64,000 bases of DNA from the IMG/VR virus record IMGVR_UViG_3300031772_000014, positions 1-64,000 of that record; one strand, given 5' to 3'. Both the position numbers and the translations under genes were made by a program. Positions 1-7,916 of this stretch are shown in pieces (the stretch's first letter is position 1; each line of letters starts with the position of its first letter). The DNA comes from a virus. Under the pieces are notes generated by a model, which saw only the letters and a list, made by a program, of their open reading frames with translations, ran no database searches and had not been told where the DNA came from.

Positions 1-295
1 GGTTCCGGGTCTGGAGGAGACCCACGGACTCGATGAGCGCGATGACGGTCATCCGCAGGAGGAGGGACTGCTGGTTCCTTCCCAGCAGGTCCTCGAGCGA
101 CGACGTTCCCAGGAAGGGAGGGGTCCCGTTGAAGTCCGACATGGCGTCCATGACCGCCCAAGCAATCTGCCGGTCGGTCGACTCCTGTCCGCGGACAATG
201 CGGTTCAGCTCCGGCTGGTCACGCATGTACGCGCGGACCATCTGGACGAACGCCCGCATCGTCGGGCTTGCTCCGGGGATCCCTTCGAGGGCCAT
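1..295 (-). CDS. Partial virion-region protein, unknown function
   Basis: A 98-codon open frame starts with ATG at 295 and runs off the left edge without a stop, so its C-terminus is missing. It starts only 3 nt after the TAA of the next gene upstream, with an AGAGGCGG-like ribosome site inside that gene's end. The visible part (MALEGIPGASPTMRAFVQMV...) is mixed helical with no motif I recognise. It is the most downstream gene seen of the capsid transcription unit, so a head completion or tail-related role is possible; this is inference from position only. Confidence 0.6.
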   Translation of the reverse strand, partial: MALEGIPGASPTMRAFVQMVRAYMRDQPELNRIVRGQESTDRQIAWAVMDAMSDFNGTPPFLGTSSLEDLLGRNQQSLLLRMTVIALIESVGLLQTRN

Positions 296-298
296 GGC

Positions 299-850
299 TT
301 ACCGCCTCTTGTTCTTCTTGGGTGATGCAACCGCGACGACTTCTTGTTCGATCTCCTCGACGGGCTCTGGGTCCCTCGAGGGTGCGAAGTCCGGGTTCGC
401 CAGCATGGGCTCACCAGGGACTCCGAGATCCACGCCCGCGAACGCCATCGGGGTCTCGGGCTGGACCTCTTCCACGGGCTCGCCTTCGACCTTGGGCTTC
501 GCCTGCCAGGAGTGGTCGTTCTCGACGCTGTCCTCACGGAACTTCGGCGCCGGGGACTCGGGCTGGGATCCAGCGAGCTGGAAGGTCTCGAGGTCGAGCT
601 TCCGGCCGTCCTGCGAGTGGACGACGCAGATGCCGAGAGCCTCGAGGCCCTTGAGGTGCTCGACGTTCCGCTGGATGTCTTCCTCGGTGACCACGAGCGA
701 GCGACCAGGAACGAGACGCTGCTGGGTGTCGAGGATGAACTGCACGCGGCGGATGGCCACCGGGGCCGCGTACCTCTGCGTGCGGGTGTGCACGGAACGA
801 ACCGTGCTCTTGATGTGGAACAACTGCGGCTGGATGTCTTCGGTTTGCAT
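299..850 (-). CDS. Small structural-block protein, unknown
   Basis: 183 aa. I chose the ATG at 850 (MQTEDIQPQLFHIK) because GGGAGA lies just upstream; the longer frame to 904 has no better start. Residues 1-90 look like a compact alpha/beta domain. The C-terminal third is acidic and proline-rich and ends in a basic tail (SPKKNKRR). It follows the capsid gene after an 88-nt gap in which I see no other gene. The position directly after a major capsid gene suggests a head-completion, head-tail connector or capsid-associated protein, but no family signature is visible. Confidence 0.65.
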   Translation of the reverse strand: MQTEDIQPQLFHIKSTVRSVHTRTQRYAAPVAIRRVQFILDTQQRLVPGRSLVVTEEDIQRNVEHLKGLEALGICVVHSQDGRKLDLETFQLAGSQPESPAPKFREDSVENDHSWQAKPKVEGEPVEEVQPETPMAFAGVDLGVPGEPMLANPDFAPSRDPEPVEEIEQEVVAVASPKKNKRR

Positions 851-938
851 GTTGGTCTCCCTGAACGACAATAGGCGCCGGCACCGTCTGGCACCAGCGC
901 CCATTGTACCAGCCGCGGTCAGTCTTGCGGCTTGCAGA

Positions 939-2060
939 TCAGAACTGCGACACCTGTGGAAAGCGGAGCCCTTGGTCCACCCGGTTGTTCGGGGCGCCGA
1001 GCGCGTCCTCCGCGACCGGGATGAAGTTCGCGATGAGCGAGTTCGCGTTCACCGACGAGGCGTCGGCCGAGTACAGCTCGAGCTTGCGAACCGCCGCGAC
1101 GTTGATGACCGACATCGCGATGTCTTCCCACGCCTGGAAGCTGATCGTGTTCGCGACCTTGTCGATGTAGAACTTCGTGTTGTTCAGGACGTAGAACTTC
1201 CCGAAGAACTCGGGGCGCGTGAAGATGTACACGTTGCCCGGACGAAGGATGTCGGTCTTGACCGTACGGATGTACGCCAGTCCGAGGATGGTGTTGTACT
1301 TGTAGCCGTCGACCGCGGTCTCGCTCTGGAGGCGGTCACCGAAGTCCTCGACGGTCCACTGGAGCAGGTCGTCGTAGTCCGGCTCCGTCATGAGCAGGCG
1401 CTCTGCGCGGAGGCGGTTGGTGTCGAGCAGCTTGCGGAGGTTCACGATGTCCGGGCGCTGGATGGGGCGCACGATGGCGTCGTTGGTCAGCGCGGTGCGT
1501 GCGAGCTCGCCCTTGCGGACCGAGAACTCGACCACGGTGCCGGCCAAGATGGTGCTGCGGTTGAGCGCGACGGGGGTGCCGCCGTTCGCTTCCGTCTGGA
1601 GAGCCTGGACGGCCGACTCGATGTGGGTCGTGAACTCGCGGTCCTCGATCTCCTGGATGTCCTTCACCGAGTTGTCCTCGATGATCTTCGTGATGGGCAT
1701 CTCGTAGGCGAGAAGCTCCTGCTCGGTCTTCTGGAACATCTCCGAGGAGATGGTGAAGAACGCGACCTCGGCCCTGCTGCCACGGATGAAGCGGGCCGTG
1801 GGCTGGCCGCGGAACGTGATGGCCATCGCGCGGCTCTTCGGCTCCACGTCCACGATCTTGACGAGCGTGTCGTGGTTGACGGAGCGCTGGCAGTCGGCGC
1901 GGGTGACCTGCTGCGGGGGAATCACCTTGCGGGCGAAGGAGACTTCGCGGAGGCGGTCGCGGATGTACGTACCGCCGGCCTCCGCGAGCTTCTCCTTGCC
2001 CTCGGCGCTCCCCAGCTTCTGGGTGAACATGTCGTTGAGGACTCGTGCGGGAACGCTCAT
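939..2060 (-). CDS. Probable major capsid protein
   Basis: 373 aa, ATG at 2060 with AAGGAAA about 8 nt upstream, stop TGA. The size fits a HK97-fold capsid protein, and the order protease, scaffold-like and internal proteins, decoration protein, this gene is the usual head-gene order. Residues about 1-40 are helical and charged, as in capsid N-arms, followed by a long mixed domain with tyrosine-rich strands near 280-320 (GNVYIFTRPEFFGKFYVL). There is no catalytic motif. Assignment as the capsid rests on context and length, not on a recognised signature; another abundant virion protein remains possible. Confidence 0.6.
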   Translation of the reverse strand: MSVPARVLNDMFTQKLGSAEGKEKLAEAGGTYIRDRLREVSFARKVIPPQQVTRADCQRSVNHDTLVKIVDVEPKSRAMAITFRGQPTARFIRGSRAEVAFFTISSEMFQKTEQELLAYEMPITKIIEDNSVKDIQEIEDREFTTHIESAVQALQTEANGGTPVALNRSTILAGTVVEFSVRKGELARTALTNDAIVRPIQRPDIVNLRKLLDTNRLRAERLLMTEPDYDDLLQWTVEDFGDRLQSETAVDGYKYNTILGLAYIRTVKTDILRPGNVYIFTRPEFFGKFYVLNNTKFYIDKVANTISFQAWEDIAMSVINVAAVRKLELYSADASSVNANSLIANFIPVAEDALGAPNNRVDQGLRFPQVSQF

Positions 2061-2106
2061 GGTATTTTCCTTCTGTTCGTCTGTTGGAGGGCTGGTCTGG
2101 TTGGGC

Positions 2107-2634
2107 TAACTGACGCCAGCCCTGCATCATGCGGAGCTTGCCACCATTGGCTGCGGGCAGGCGAGTGACGTACCCGACCACCGGCTGGGGATCCGCCGCG
2201 CCACCATGGCCGACGATGCCGGAGAACTTGCGACCACCGAAGGTGATCGTTCCGACCTTGAGGGGCTGCATGACCGCCGTGATGGCAGCGCCGCCGGCGC
2301 CCACGACCGCCGTGGAGTCGAAGATGCGGGTGTCGGCCTCGTACTGCCCGAGGAAGAGCACGACGGTCTTCGTGCCCGCGATGGCCTGCACGTCGTAACG
2401 TCCGCGCTCCGCGAAGAGCGGGAACGAACGCACGAGGGCCGGGTCCAGACCCACCGCCACGTTGGACGCGCGGATGAGCTGGTAGCTGGCGTTGATGGTG
2501 CACCACTCGCCATCGACGAGGGCCACCGGATTGGTCGGTTGCGCCAACGTCGGATCTGCGAGGGGGAAGTCCCGCCGGTGAACCGGGAGGATATCCGAGG
2601 TGGGCTCGAAGTTGACTTTGCTGAGAGTGGACAT
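2107..2634 (-). CDS. Probable capsid decoration / head-stabilising protein
   Basis: About 175 aa from ATG 2634 (MSTLSKVNFEPTSDILPV) to an in-frame TTA at 2107-2109. Glycine- and valine-rich beta content and the position immediately before the capsid gene fit a decoration or head-fibre protein. By the standard code the frame has no stop until 1336 and would add about 257 residues, most of them read out of frame through the capsid gene; that tail is rich in R, H, P and G and looks like a non-coding shadow. Either TTA ends the gene or a one-base change upstream of the TAG at 2106-2108 (frame of the capsid gene) has been lost. Ribosome site: GGAGAAAG upstream of the ATG. Confidence 0.65.
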
Positions 2635-2650
2635 GAACGCTTTCTCCTTC

Positions 2651-3025
2651 TTACCTTGGCCGGGGGCCTAACGACATGATGACGGACTCGAAACCCGAGA
2701 CGTCGCCACCGTGATTCTTGCCCTCGTCGGAAGACGGGGACGCGAGTTTGTTCCACATGTCTGGACCGACCATGTCGACCGCCGCTCGTACGTTCTCGAG
2801 CTGCCCGGCATGTGCCTTCTTCTCGAGGGTTTCGATCAGTGACTCGGTCGGCTCATCGCTCAGCCCTTTGCGCTGCATCTCGGATGCGATTTTCTCGCAG
2901 TCCTGACGCAGCTCGAGGCGAGCTACTTTCTCTCGGAGCTCGTCCCGCTCTGCGGTGACGGCCCGAAGCTGTACGGCAGCTTCCTTGGCCAAACCTGCGA
3001 CCTTCGCCTGGTTGAGCTTCTCCAT
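2651..3025 (-). CDS. Small coiled-coil head protein, unknown
   Basis: 124 aa from ATG 3025 (MEKLNQAKVAGLAKEAAVQL), chosen because AGGAGG lies 10 nt upstream and the longer frame overlaps the preceding gene. Residues about 8-60 are a strongly helical, heptad-like segment rich in E, K, R and L, then a short acidic helical region. It sits between the large internal protein and the decoration gene, so scaffold or capsid-assembly roles are possible. An in-frame TTA at 2669-2671 lies six codons before the TAA stop, so the protein is either 118 or 124 aa. Confidence 0.65.
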   Translation of the reverse strand: MEKLNQAKVAGLAKEAAVQLRAVTAERDELREKVARLELRQDCEKIASEMQRKGLSDEPTESLIETLEKKAHAGQLENVRAAVDMVGPDMWNKLASPSSDEGKNHGGDVSGFESVIMSLGPRPR

Positions 3026-3027
3026 GA

Positions 3028-4536
3028 TCAGTTGACCTCCTCGACGAGCTTCTGGAACAGGGCCCGAGCTGCTGCTGTTTTCGTGTTGCCGGCGCTCGCG
3101 ACCTTCGGACCAGCCTCCGACGTGTGGCTGAAGGCAACCTGGAGGGTGTTGTCGTGGGCGGCCGAGTCCATGGGCTCCGACAACCACTGCTTCATGTCCG
3201 CCTTGCGGTTCGCGTACGCCTGGCCGCGGGTGAAGTTGATGGCGGACTCGTTCGAGCCGATGAGGCTCGTGGGTCCCTTCGGGGCTCCACCGACCGGCTC
3301 ACCACCGTCCTGCCCGGCCTCGGTGGCCTTCGGGGCCTCCGCGGGACCGGCAGAGATGTGCGCGGGGTTGATGGCGTCTTCCGCGAGCTTGATCCCGAGA
3401 CGGGACAGGTTGGCCATGTACAGGGCAGAAGCGCTGTGGTCGCTTGCGGTGACCATCTTGCCGCCACCACCACCCGAGAAGCTGTCCTTGAGCTTGGCCC
3501 CGAGTCCACCGAAGAAGCCCTTGGCTTTCTCGGCTGCTCCGCTGACGGCGCCGCGAACGGCGTTGCTGGCACCCGTGAGGGCCTCGTGTCCCTTCAACGC
3601 CGCGTTCCCGACCGCACCGCGCATCTTCGATGCCTCGAGACCCGCGTGAGCATGCTCGAGCATCCCTGGAACCTTGACGGGACCACGCGAGACGACCGGC
3701 GCCGCCGCGTGGGTCGCGTTGTGCATGAGCTCCCCGATGCCCTTGGGGGGTAGCTTCACTCTGCTGAGAAGAGACCCTGCCCCGCCGACCCCTCCAACCC
3801 GACCGGCCATGCCAAGAACATTCGCCAGCTTGAGCAGGCGCTTGAGGTTGGCTGCCGCGACCTTCTCGGGAGTGTGACCACCAGCACCAGGGGGCGAATG
3901 GTCGTTCGTCTCGAGGGCGTTCTTCGGAGCAGTGGGGGCGCCCTTCTCGGTGGGCGTGTGCATCGGGACGATGTTCTTCGGCGTCGCCTGGCCCTTGTGG
4001 TCGGGCAACGGGGTGCTCGCCGTGGCCTGCGTGACCTCGAGGTGTCCGGGACCGGCACCGGGACCGTTCGTCGTTCCCCCTTCGGCTTCCTTCCCGAGCT
4101 CATACCCGATGTACTCCAGGGCATCGGCAATCTTCATGACGTAGTCGGTCGAGACCGAAGACGTCTTCTCCTTCGAGCACTTCTCGTCATCGTGGTCGGA
4201 CTGCTTTGCTGCTTCAGCCGCGAGCTTCGCACGAGAGAGGGACCCCGCTTGCGCAGCCTTCAGCATCTCCTGAAGCGACATGTGTGTAGAGGCGTTCGTC
4301 ATGGTCGATCCATACTTCGGTTGGAGAGCCTTCGCTTCGGTAGCTCCTGCATCAGGAGCTGGGGGTGCAACTGAGTTCACCCTGGAATAGTTCGTACGTG
4401 GGGAGGTCCCGGTGGGACCCTTCTTCCCTGCGGCGGGTTGAGGCGTTACCTGGACTTCCGGTATCGGCATCGAACCCGCGGGAGGAGGCGTGACCGGAAG
4501 CGTATCGCCACCCGCGAGCTTCATCTTCCTGGTCAC
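3028..4536 (-). CDS. Large internal virion or scaffold-like protein
   Basis: 502 aa, ATG 4536, TGA at 3028-3030 one codon before the next gene. The N-terminal 100 residues are proline- and alanine-rich and probably disordered. A central Gly/Ala-rich segment (about 235-360) has glycine-zipper-like stretches (GMAGRVGGVGGAG). Short K-x-A motifs recur (EKVAAAN, PKVASAG, TKTAAAR). Low-complexity, Gly/Ala-rich, membrane-active character is common in internal or ejected virion proteins; I cannot assign a family. Starts close to the preceding gene on the same transcript. Confidence 0.6.
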   Translation of the reverse strand: MTRKMKLAGGDTLPVTPPPAGSMPIPEVQVTPQPAAGKKGPTGTSPRTNYSRVNSVAPPAPDAGATEAKALQPKYGSTMTNASTHMSLQEMLKAAQAGSLSRAKLAAEAAKQSDHDDEKCSKEKTSSVSTDYVMKIADALEYIGYELGKEAEGGTTNGPGAGPGHLEVTQATASTPLPDHKGQATPKNIVPMHTPTEKGAPTAPKNALETNDHSPPGAGGHTPEKVAAANLKRLLKLANVLGMAGRVGGVGGAGSLLSRVKLPPKGIGELMHNATHAAAPVVSRGPVKVPGMLEHAHAGLEASKMRGAVGNAALKGHEALTGASNAVRGAVSGAAEKAKGFFGGLGAKLKDSFSGGGGGKMVTASDHSASALYMANLSRLGIKLAEDAINPAHISAGPAEAPKATEAGQDGGEPVGGAPKGPTSLIGSNESAINFTRGQAYANRKADMKQWLSEPMDSAAHDNTLQVAFSHTSEAGPKVASAGNTKTAAARALFQKLVEEVN

Positions 4537-4551
4537 GCGTCCTCACCTTCA

Positions 4552-5433
4552 TCACCAGTTGATCGGGTAGCCGACCATCTCGAGCAGCTCGAGCGCACGG
4601 ATGTGCATCCCCTGCTCGAAGTTCTCCGCCGAAGCGACCTTCGACTCCCCATCCGCCGGGAGGCCGAGAGTGAAGAGTGCATCGAGACGCTCGCCTGCCT
4701 CCTCGGGGTTGAAGCCAGCCTCGGCGGCCTTGTAGAGCGCGAGCTCCGCGGCCACCTCGTCCTGCGCGGACGCTTCCTTCTTGCCAGAAGTCGCCTTGTG
4801 CGCCGCCGCTGCGCCGGCCGCCGTCGCCGCCGTACCGGCCGCGACACCAGCTCCGATGCGCTTCAGCTTCTCGGACTTCGCCTGACGGAGACCCTCCATG
4901 CGGGCACCGTGCAGCGCCGGGTTCCCCTTGAGGGACTCGGAGATCATCTCATGCGCGTGCTGGCGTCGGCCAGTGACGAGATCCTTGACGCGGCTTCCGA
5001 CAGCCTTGCCGGCATCGCCCACGGCCTTGGCGGCATCGCCCGCCCTGCCGGCCGTCTTCTCGGCGATTTCGCGGCTCTCCTGCGCGAAGGAGTGCGCCAT
5101 GATGCGACCCATGAGGTCGGCCTCGGCGAACTTCTCCTGAGCCTCCTTGGTCTGCATGAACTCGGCATGCGCCGCCGCGACCTTCTCGTCCTTCTTCTCC
5201 GGCTCGTCCTTACCACCCTTGTGGCCGTGCTTGTGGCCGTGCTCACCACCGGCCGCCACCTTCGACTGCCAGGTGTTGTAGAGATCGGCAACCTCTTCGT
5301 CGCTGTACGAGTTGAGGTCGACGCCGTTCTCGGCTGCGAGCTTGGCGAACATGCCAGCCGAAGCCAGCTTCTCCTGTTCGTCGGAGGGGTTTGCAGTGCC
5401 GTACGCCTGGGCGAGGAAGTCGTTCATGGACAT
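4552..5433 (-). CDS. Internal virion protein with repeated K-x-A motifs
   Basis: 293 aa, ATG 5433 (MSMNDFLAQAYG) with GGAGCT upstream; a second ATG two codons on is possible. Mostly helical and alanine-rich. Recurring short motifs EKLASAG, SKVAAGG, EKVAAAH, KKEASAQ and SKVASAEN are spread along the chain, and a conserved-looking block EKFAEADLMGRIMAHSFAQE lies near residue 105. A His/Lys-rich stretch (GEHGHKHGHKGGKDEPEKKD) near 70 might bind metal. It follows the protease-like gene by 14 nt. Function unknown; a capsid-internal or scaffold component is the best contextual guess. Confidence 0.6.
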   Translation of the reverse strand: MSMNDFLAQAYGTANPSDEQEKLASAGMFAKLAAENGVDLNSYSDEEVADLYNTWQSKVAAGGEHGHKHGHKGGKDEPEKKDEKVAAAHAEFMQTKEAQEKFAEADLMGRIMAHSFAQESREIAEKTAGRAGDAAKAVGDAGKAVGSRVKDLVTGRRQHAHEMISESLKGNPALHGARMEGLRQAKSEKLKRIGAGVAAGTAATAAGAAAAHKATSGKKEASAQDEVAAELALYKAAEAGFNPEEAGERLDALFTLGLPADGESKVASAENFEQGMHIRALELLEMVGYPINW

Positions 5434-5447
5434 GGTTGAGAGCTCCG

Positions 5448-7160
5448 TCAGTGGGTCGTTGTTCTGAACGTGTTCTTCGAGGGGAAGCCCCTCTCCACGC
5501 CGGCGATTGCCGGAAGGCTGCCAACCTCATCTTGGAAGGCCAGCTTGAAGTACGCAGCAGACAGGGGAGTGAATAGCTTACCTGCGGGTGCCGATGCAAC
5601 CTTGGCCAGCTCCGAGTCACGAAGACCGGACCGGGACAACATGCTCTGGGACTCGGGGATCAAGTTCATCACGTTCTGTCGGTAGCCGTTGTACGCAGCA
5701 CCTATCTTACGCAGCACTTCCGGGGAAAGAGAAGAGGAAGTCTTTGACTTATCTTTGGACCCCTTCTCCGGGGCGTCCCTCCCGAGCATAATGATGACCC
5801 GTTTTTCGATGGCCGGGCCGAAGCCAGAACGGGCACCAAACAGCGGCATGAGGAGCTTCGCCAAGGCTGAATCGAAGCCTCCCTGGGCCATCGGGACATC
5901 AGCGCACTCGTCCACTTTCGGGAACGTCATCCCGACATCGTCAAGGTGGTCGGCCATCGGCCGGGCGCCTGAGTTGACCAAGATGACTCGTTGAAACTCT
6001 TGTGGCCGAAGGACCATCCCCATCCCGGTAACTGTCGAAAGGGCATCCCCCAGAGGACGAGAGCCCAACAGGTTCAGGATGTCTTCGGGGATGGAAGGCT
6101 CTTGCTTCGTCAGGAGTGGCACGGCCTTCGAGGCGAACTGGGACGGGAAGACATCCTTGGTGATCTCCCCTTCCTTGTCCTTCGCATCCTTGGACAAAGC
6201 CAACTTGAAGTTCTGTACCTGTGCGGTCTTCTCCGTGGACTCGCCGTCCTCGTAAACCTCTTCCCCGGCCTCCGCGCCAGACAGGAAGAAGTAGGACTTC
6301 GAGGCAATCTTCATCATCACCTTGGCGGTCTTGTCGGCGCCGATGAAGACGAAGCTGATGTCGAAGAACTTCGGGTAGTCGTTGTACACGAACACCTTCC
6401 GGCCATCCGGAAGGATCTTGTTCATGCTCTTGAGCGCGTGCTCGCAGTAGTCGGCACGGGTGATACTCAACCCACGGATGCCCTTGCCACCGTTGCTCTT
6501 GAGGGCCTTGTGCATGGCCAGCACGGCTTCACCTGGATGCCTGTGCTTTCCCTTCTCGAACGAACCCTGGGCCTTCTTGTAGAGATCCCAGTCAAGGCAG
6601 ATCGAGCAGGTGTCGAACGGGACTTTGCAACCCATCGAGACATCTGGGAACCCGCCAATCTTCAGCTTGTCCCAGACGCCCTGCCCGCCGTGCGAGATGC
6701 ACTTGTCCTTATCGACACGGGTGACGAGCTCCACCCGTTTCATCTTGTCGTTCCAGGCCGCGAGCTCGACTTCCCCGAACGCCTTCGCGGAGTCCTTGTT
6801 GCGATGGTGCGCGTACGGGTGGGCCTCGTAGAAGGTCGGGAACCCGTACGGCCAGGTCTTCGCCTTGATGCGGTCGATGACCGGGTTGCCGGTCCAGTCG
6901 TCCGGGCGGTGGATGAGGCTGGCCTCGGTGAAGTAGTCCCCGTTGATGTTCGACCCCCACCACTCCCCGGCCCCCATGGCGTTCATGAGCACGTACTGGG
7001 AGTCGCTCTGTGGACGCAGGGTCGAGATGTACTTCGCAACCTCCGGAAGAAGATCCGGTGCCGCCGTCTTCTCCAGGAAGGAATCAGTCTCCTTCGTGAA
7101 GAGCGGGATGGCGACCGGCCCGTGCGCCGCCATCGAGGGGAAGAACGCCAGCTTGATCAT
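5448..7160 (-). CDS. Probable prohead maturation protease (serine type)
   Basis: 570 aa, ATG 7160. The region 100-180 resembles the herpesvirus assemblin/HK97-type protease core: paired His118/His119 in HHRNKDSAKAFGEVE, then Ser175 in DVSMGCKV, matching the H...S-x-G pattern of phage prohead proteases. A cysteine/histidine cluster follows (C178, CSIC near 184-187, H and C to about 243), suggesting a zinc-stabilised insertion. The C-terminal half is helical and carries K-x-A motifs (AKVASAP, FKLAFQD), so it may be a fused scaffold or a self-cleavage tail. Position among head genes supports the role. Not confirmed: the third catalytic residue. Confidence 0.6.
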   Translation of the reverse strand: MIKLAFFPSMAAHGPVAIPLFTKETDSFLEKTAAPDLLPEVAKYISTLRPQSDSQYVLMNAMGAGEWWGSNINGDYFTEASLIHRPDDWTGNPVIDRIKAKTWPYGFPTFYEAHPYAHHRNKDSAKAFGEVELAAWNDKMKRVELVTRVDKDKCISHGGQGVWDKLKIGGFPDVSMGCKVPFDTCSICLDWDLYKKAQGSFEKGKHRHPGEAVLAMHKALKSNGGKGIRGLSITRADYCEHALKSMNKILPDGRKVFVYNDYPKFFDISFVFIGADKTAKVMMKIASKSYFFLSGAEAGEEVYEDGESTEKTAQVQNFKLALSKDAKDKEGEITKDVFPSQFASKAVPLLTKQEPSIPEDILNLLGSRPLGDALSTVTGMGMVLRPQEFQRVILVNSGARPMADHLDDVGMTFPKVDECADVPMAQGGFDSALAKLLMPLFGARSGFGPAIEKRVIIMLGRDAPEKGSKDKSKTSSSLSPEVLRKIGAAYNGYRQNVMNLIPESQSMLSRSGLRDSELAKVASAPAGKLFTPLSAAYFKLAFQDEVGSLPAIAGVERGFPSKNTFRTTTH

Positions 7161-7915
7161 CTGAAGGAGGGGTTGTGGTGCGCCTGCTCCAGATCCCCTT
7201 GGTCCATACCTTGGATGTGTTTCTTGAAGCCCTCCAGGCGCATCTGGTTCTCGTGCTGCTGCTGCATGTTCCCCGCGCCGTGCTGCTGCTTCGTTTCCTC
7301 CATCTCGTGCATGTTGCGAAGCTGATGCCCCGCCGCGGCCGCGCCCTGCTCGAGGCCCATGCGGTGCTTGGCCTCCTCGAGTGACAGCGCGCCAGCCTGC
7401 TGCCTGTTGGATTGATGCTCGGCCTGCTGGCCCCTCATGCTGTCCCCGAGACCGGCCTTGGCACCTTCGCCGGCGCCGCGACCGAACGCCTCCATGACCA
7501 TGTTCGGGGCCATCTTGCCCTGACGTTCGAGAGCCTCTAGCAAGGTCCCTCCAGCCGTGTCGGGGCTCATGACCATCATTCGTCGCATGTACTGCCCGGA
7601 GATCATCGGGTCCTTGGTCATCTCCGGGGTCATGGTCCGAAGAGAGCTGAAGGCCGCGTTGAACTCTTTCGGACGCGAGGAAGCGTGCTCGTGAAGGTCG
7701 GCGTTGAACGGGGACTGCATCATGCTGTTGAAGTCCCGCTTCTTCGTCATCGCGTTGTAGATGTGCTGAATCGCGGGTCCCGCGGCAGCGACACCAGCCG
7801 TCGCCACAGCACCGAGACCTGCCGAGATGGCGGTCGTCTTGGCGTGCTGCCCCCAGTTGATCGGCATGCTGGCTTCCTTCGTCATGCAGAAGCGGTCGAG
7901 AGGAGTGGTCTTCAT
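7157..7915 (-). CDS. Virion-block protein with Gly/Ala hydrophobic segment and Gln/His-rich tail
   Basis: 252 aa from ATG 7915, which sits one base past the stop of the preceding gene; the stop overlaps the ATG of the protease gene (ATGA). The N-terminus has a short basic start and a hydrophobic Ala/Gly segment near 25-45 (AISAGLGAVATAGVAAAGPA) that could cross or perturb a membrane. Methionine-rich middle. The C-terminal third is Gln/His-rich and probably disordered or coiled. No family recognised; an internal or membrane-active virion protein is plausible from composition. Confidence 0.6.
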   Translation of the reverse strand: MKTTPLDRFCMTKEASMPINWGQHAKTTAISAGLGAVATAGVAAAGPAIQHIYNAMTKKRDFNSMMQSPFNADLHEHASSRPKEFNAAFSSLRTMTPEMTKDPMISGQYMRRMMVMSPDTAGGTLLEALERQGKMAPNMVMEAFGRGAGEGAKAGLGDSMRGQQAEHQSNRQQAGALSLEEAKHRMGLEQGAAAAGHQLRNMHEMEETKQQHGAGNMQQQHENQMRLEGFKKHIQGMDQGDLEQAHHNPSFR

Positions 7916-7916
7916 C

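Noticed and set aside
1336-2106. C-terminal extension of the decoration frame
   Set aside because: Out-of-frame reading of the capsid gene; composition is non-protein-like, so not annotated as coding.
33-2168. 711-codon plus-strand frame opposite the capsid and decoration genes
   Set aside because: Antisense shadow: Arg/Val/Asp-rich composition without structure pattern, no start context, and it overlaps well-supported minus-strand genes.
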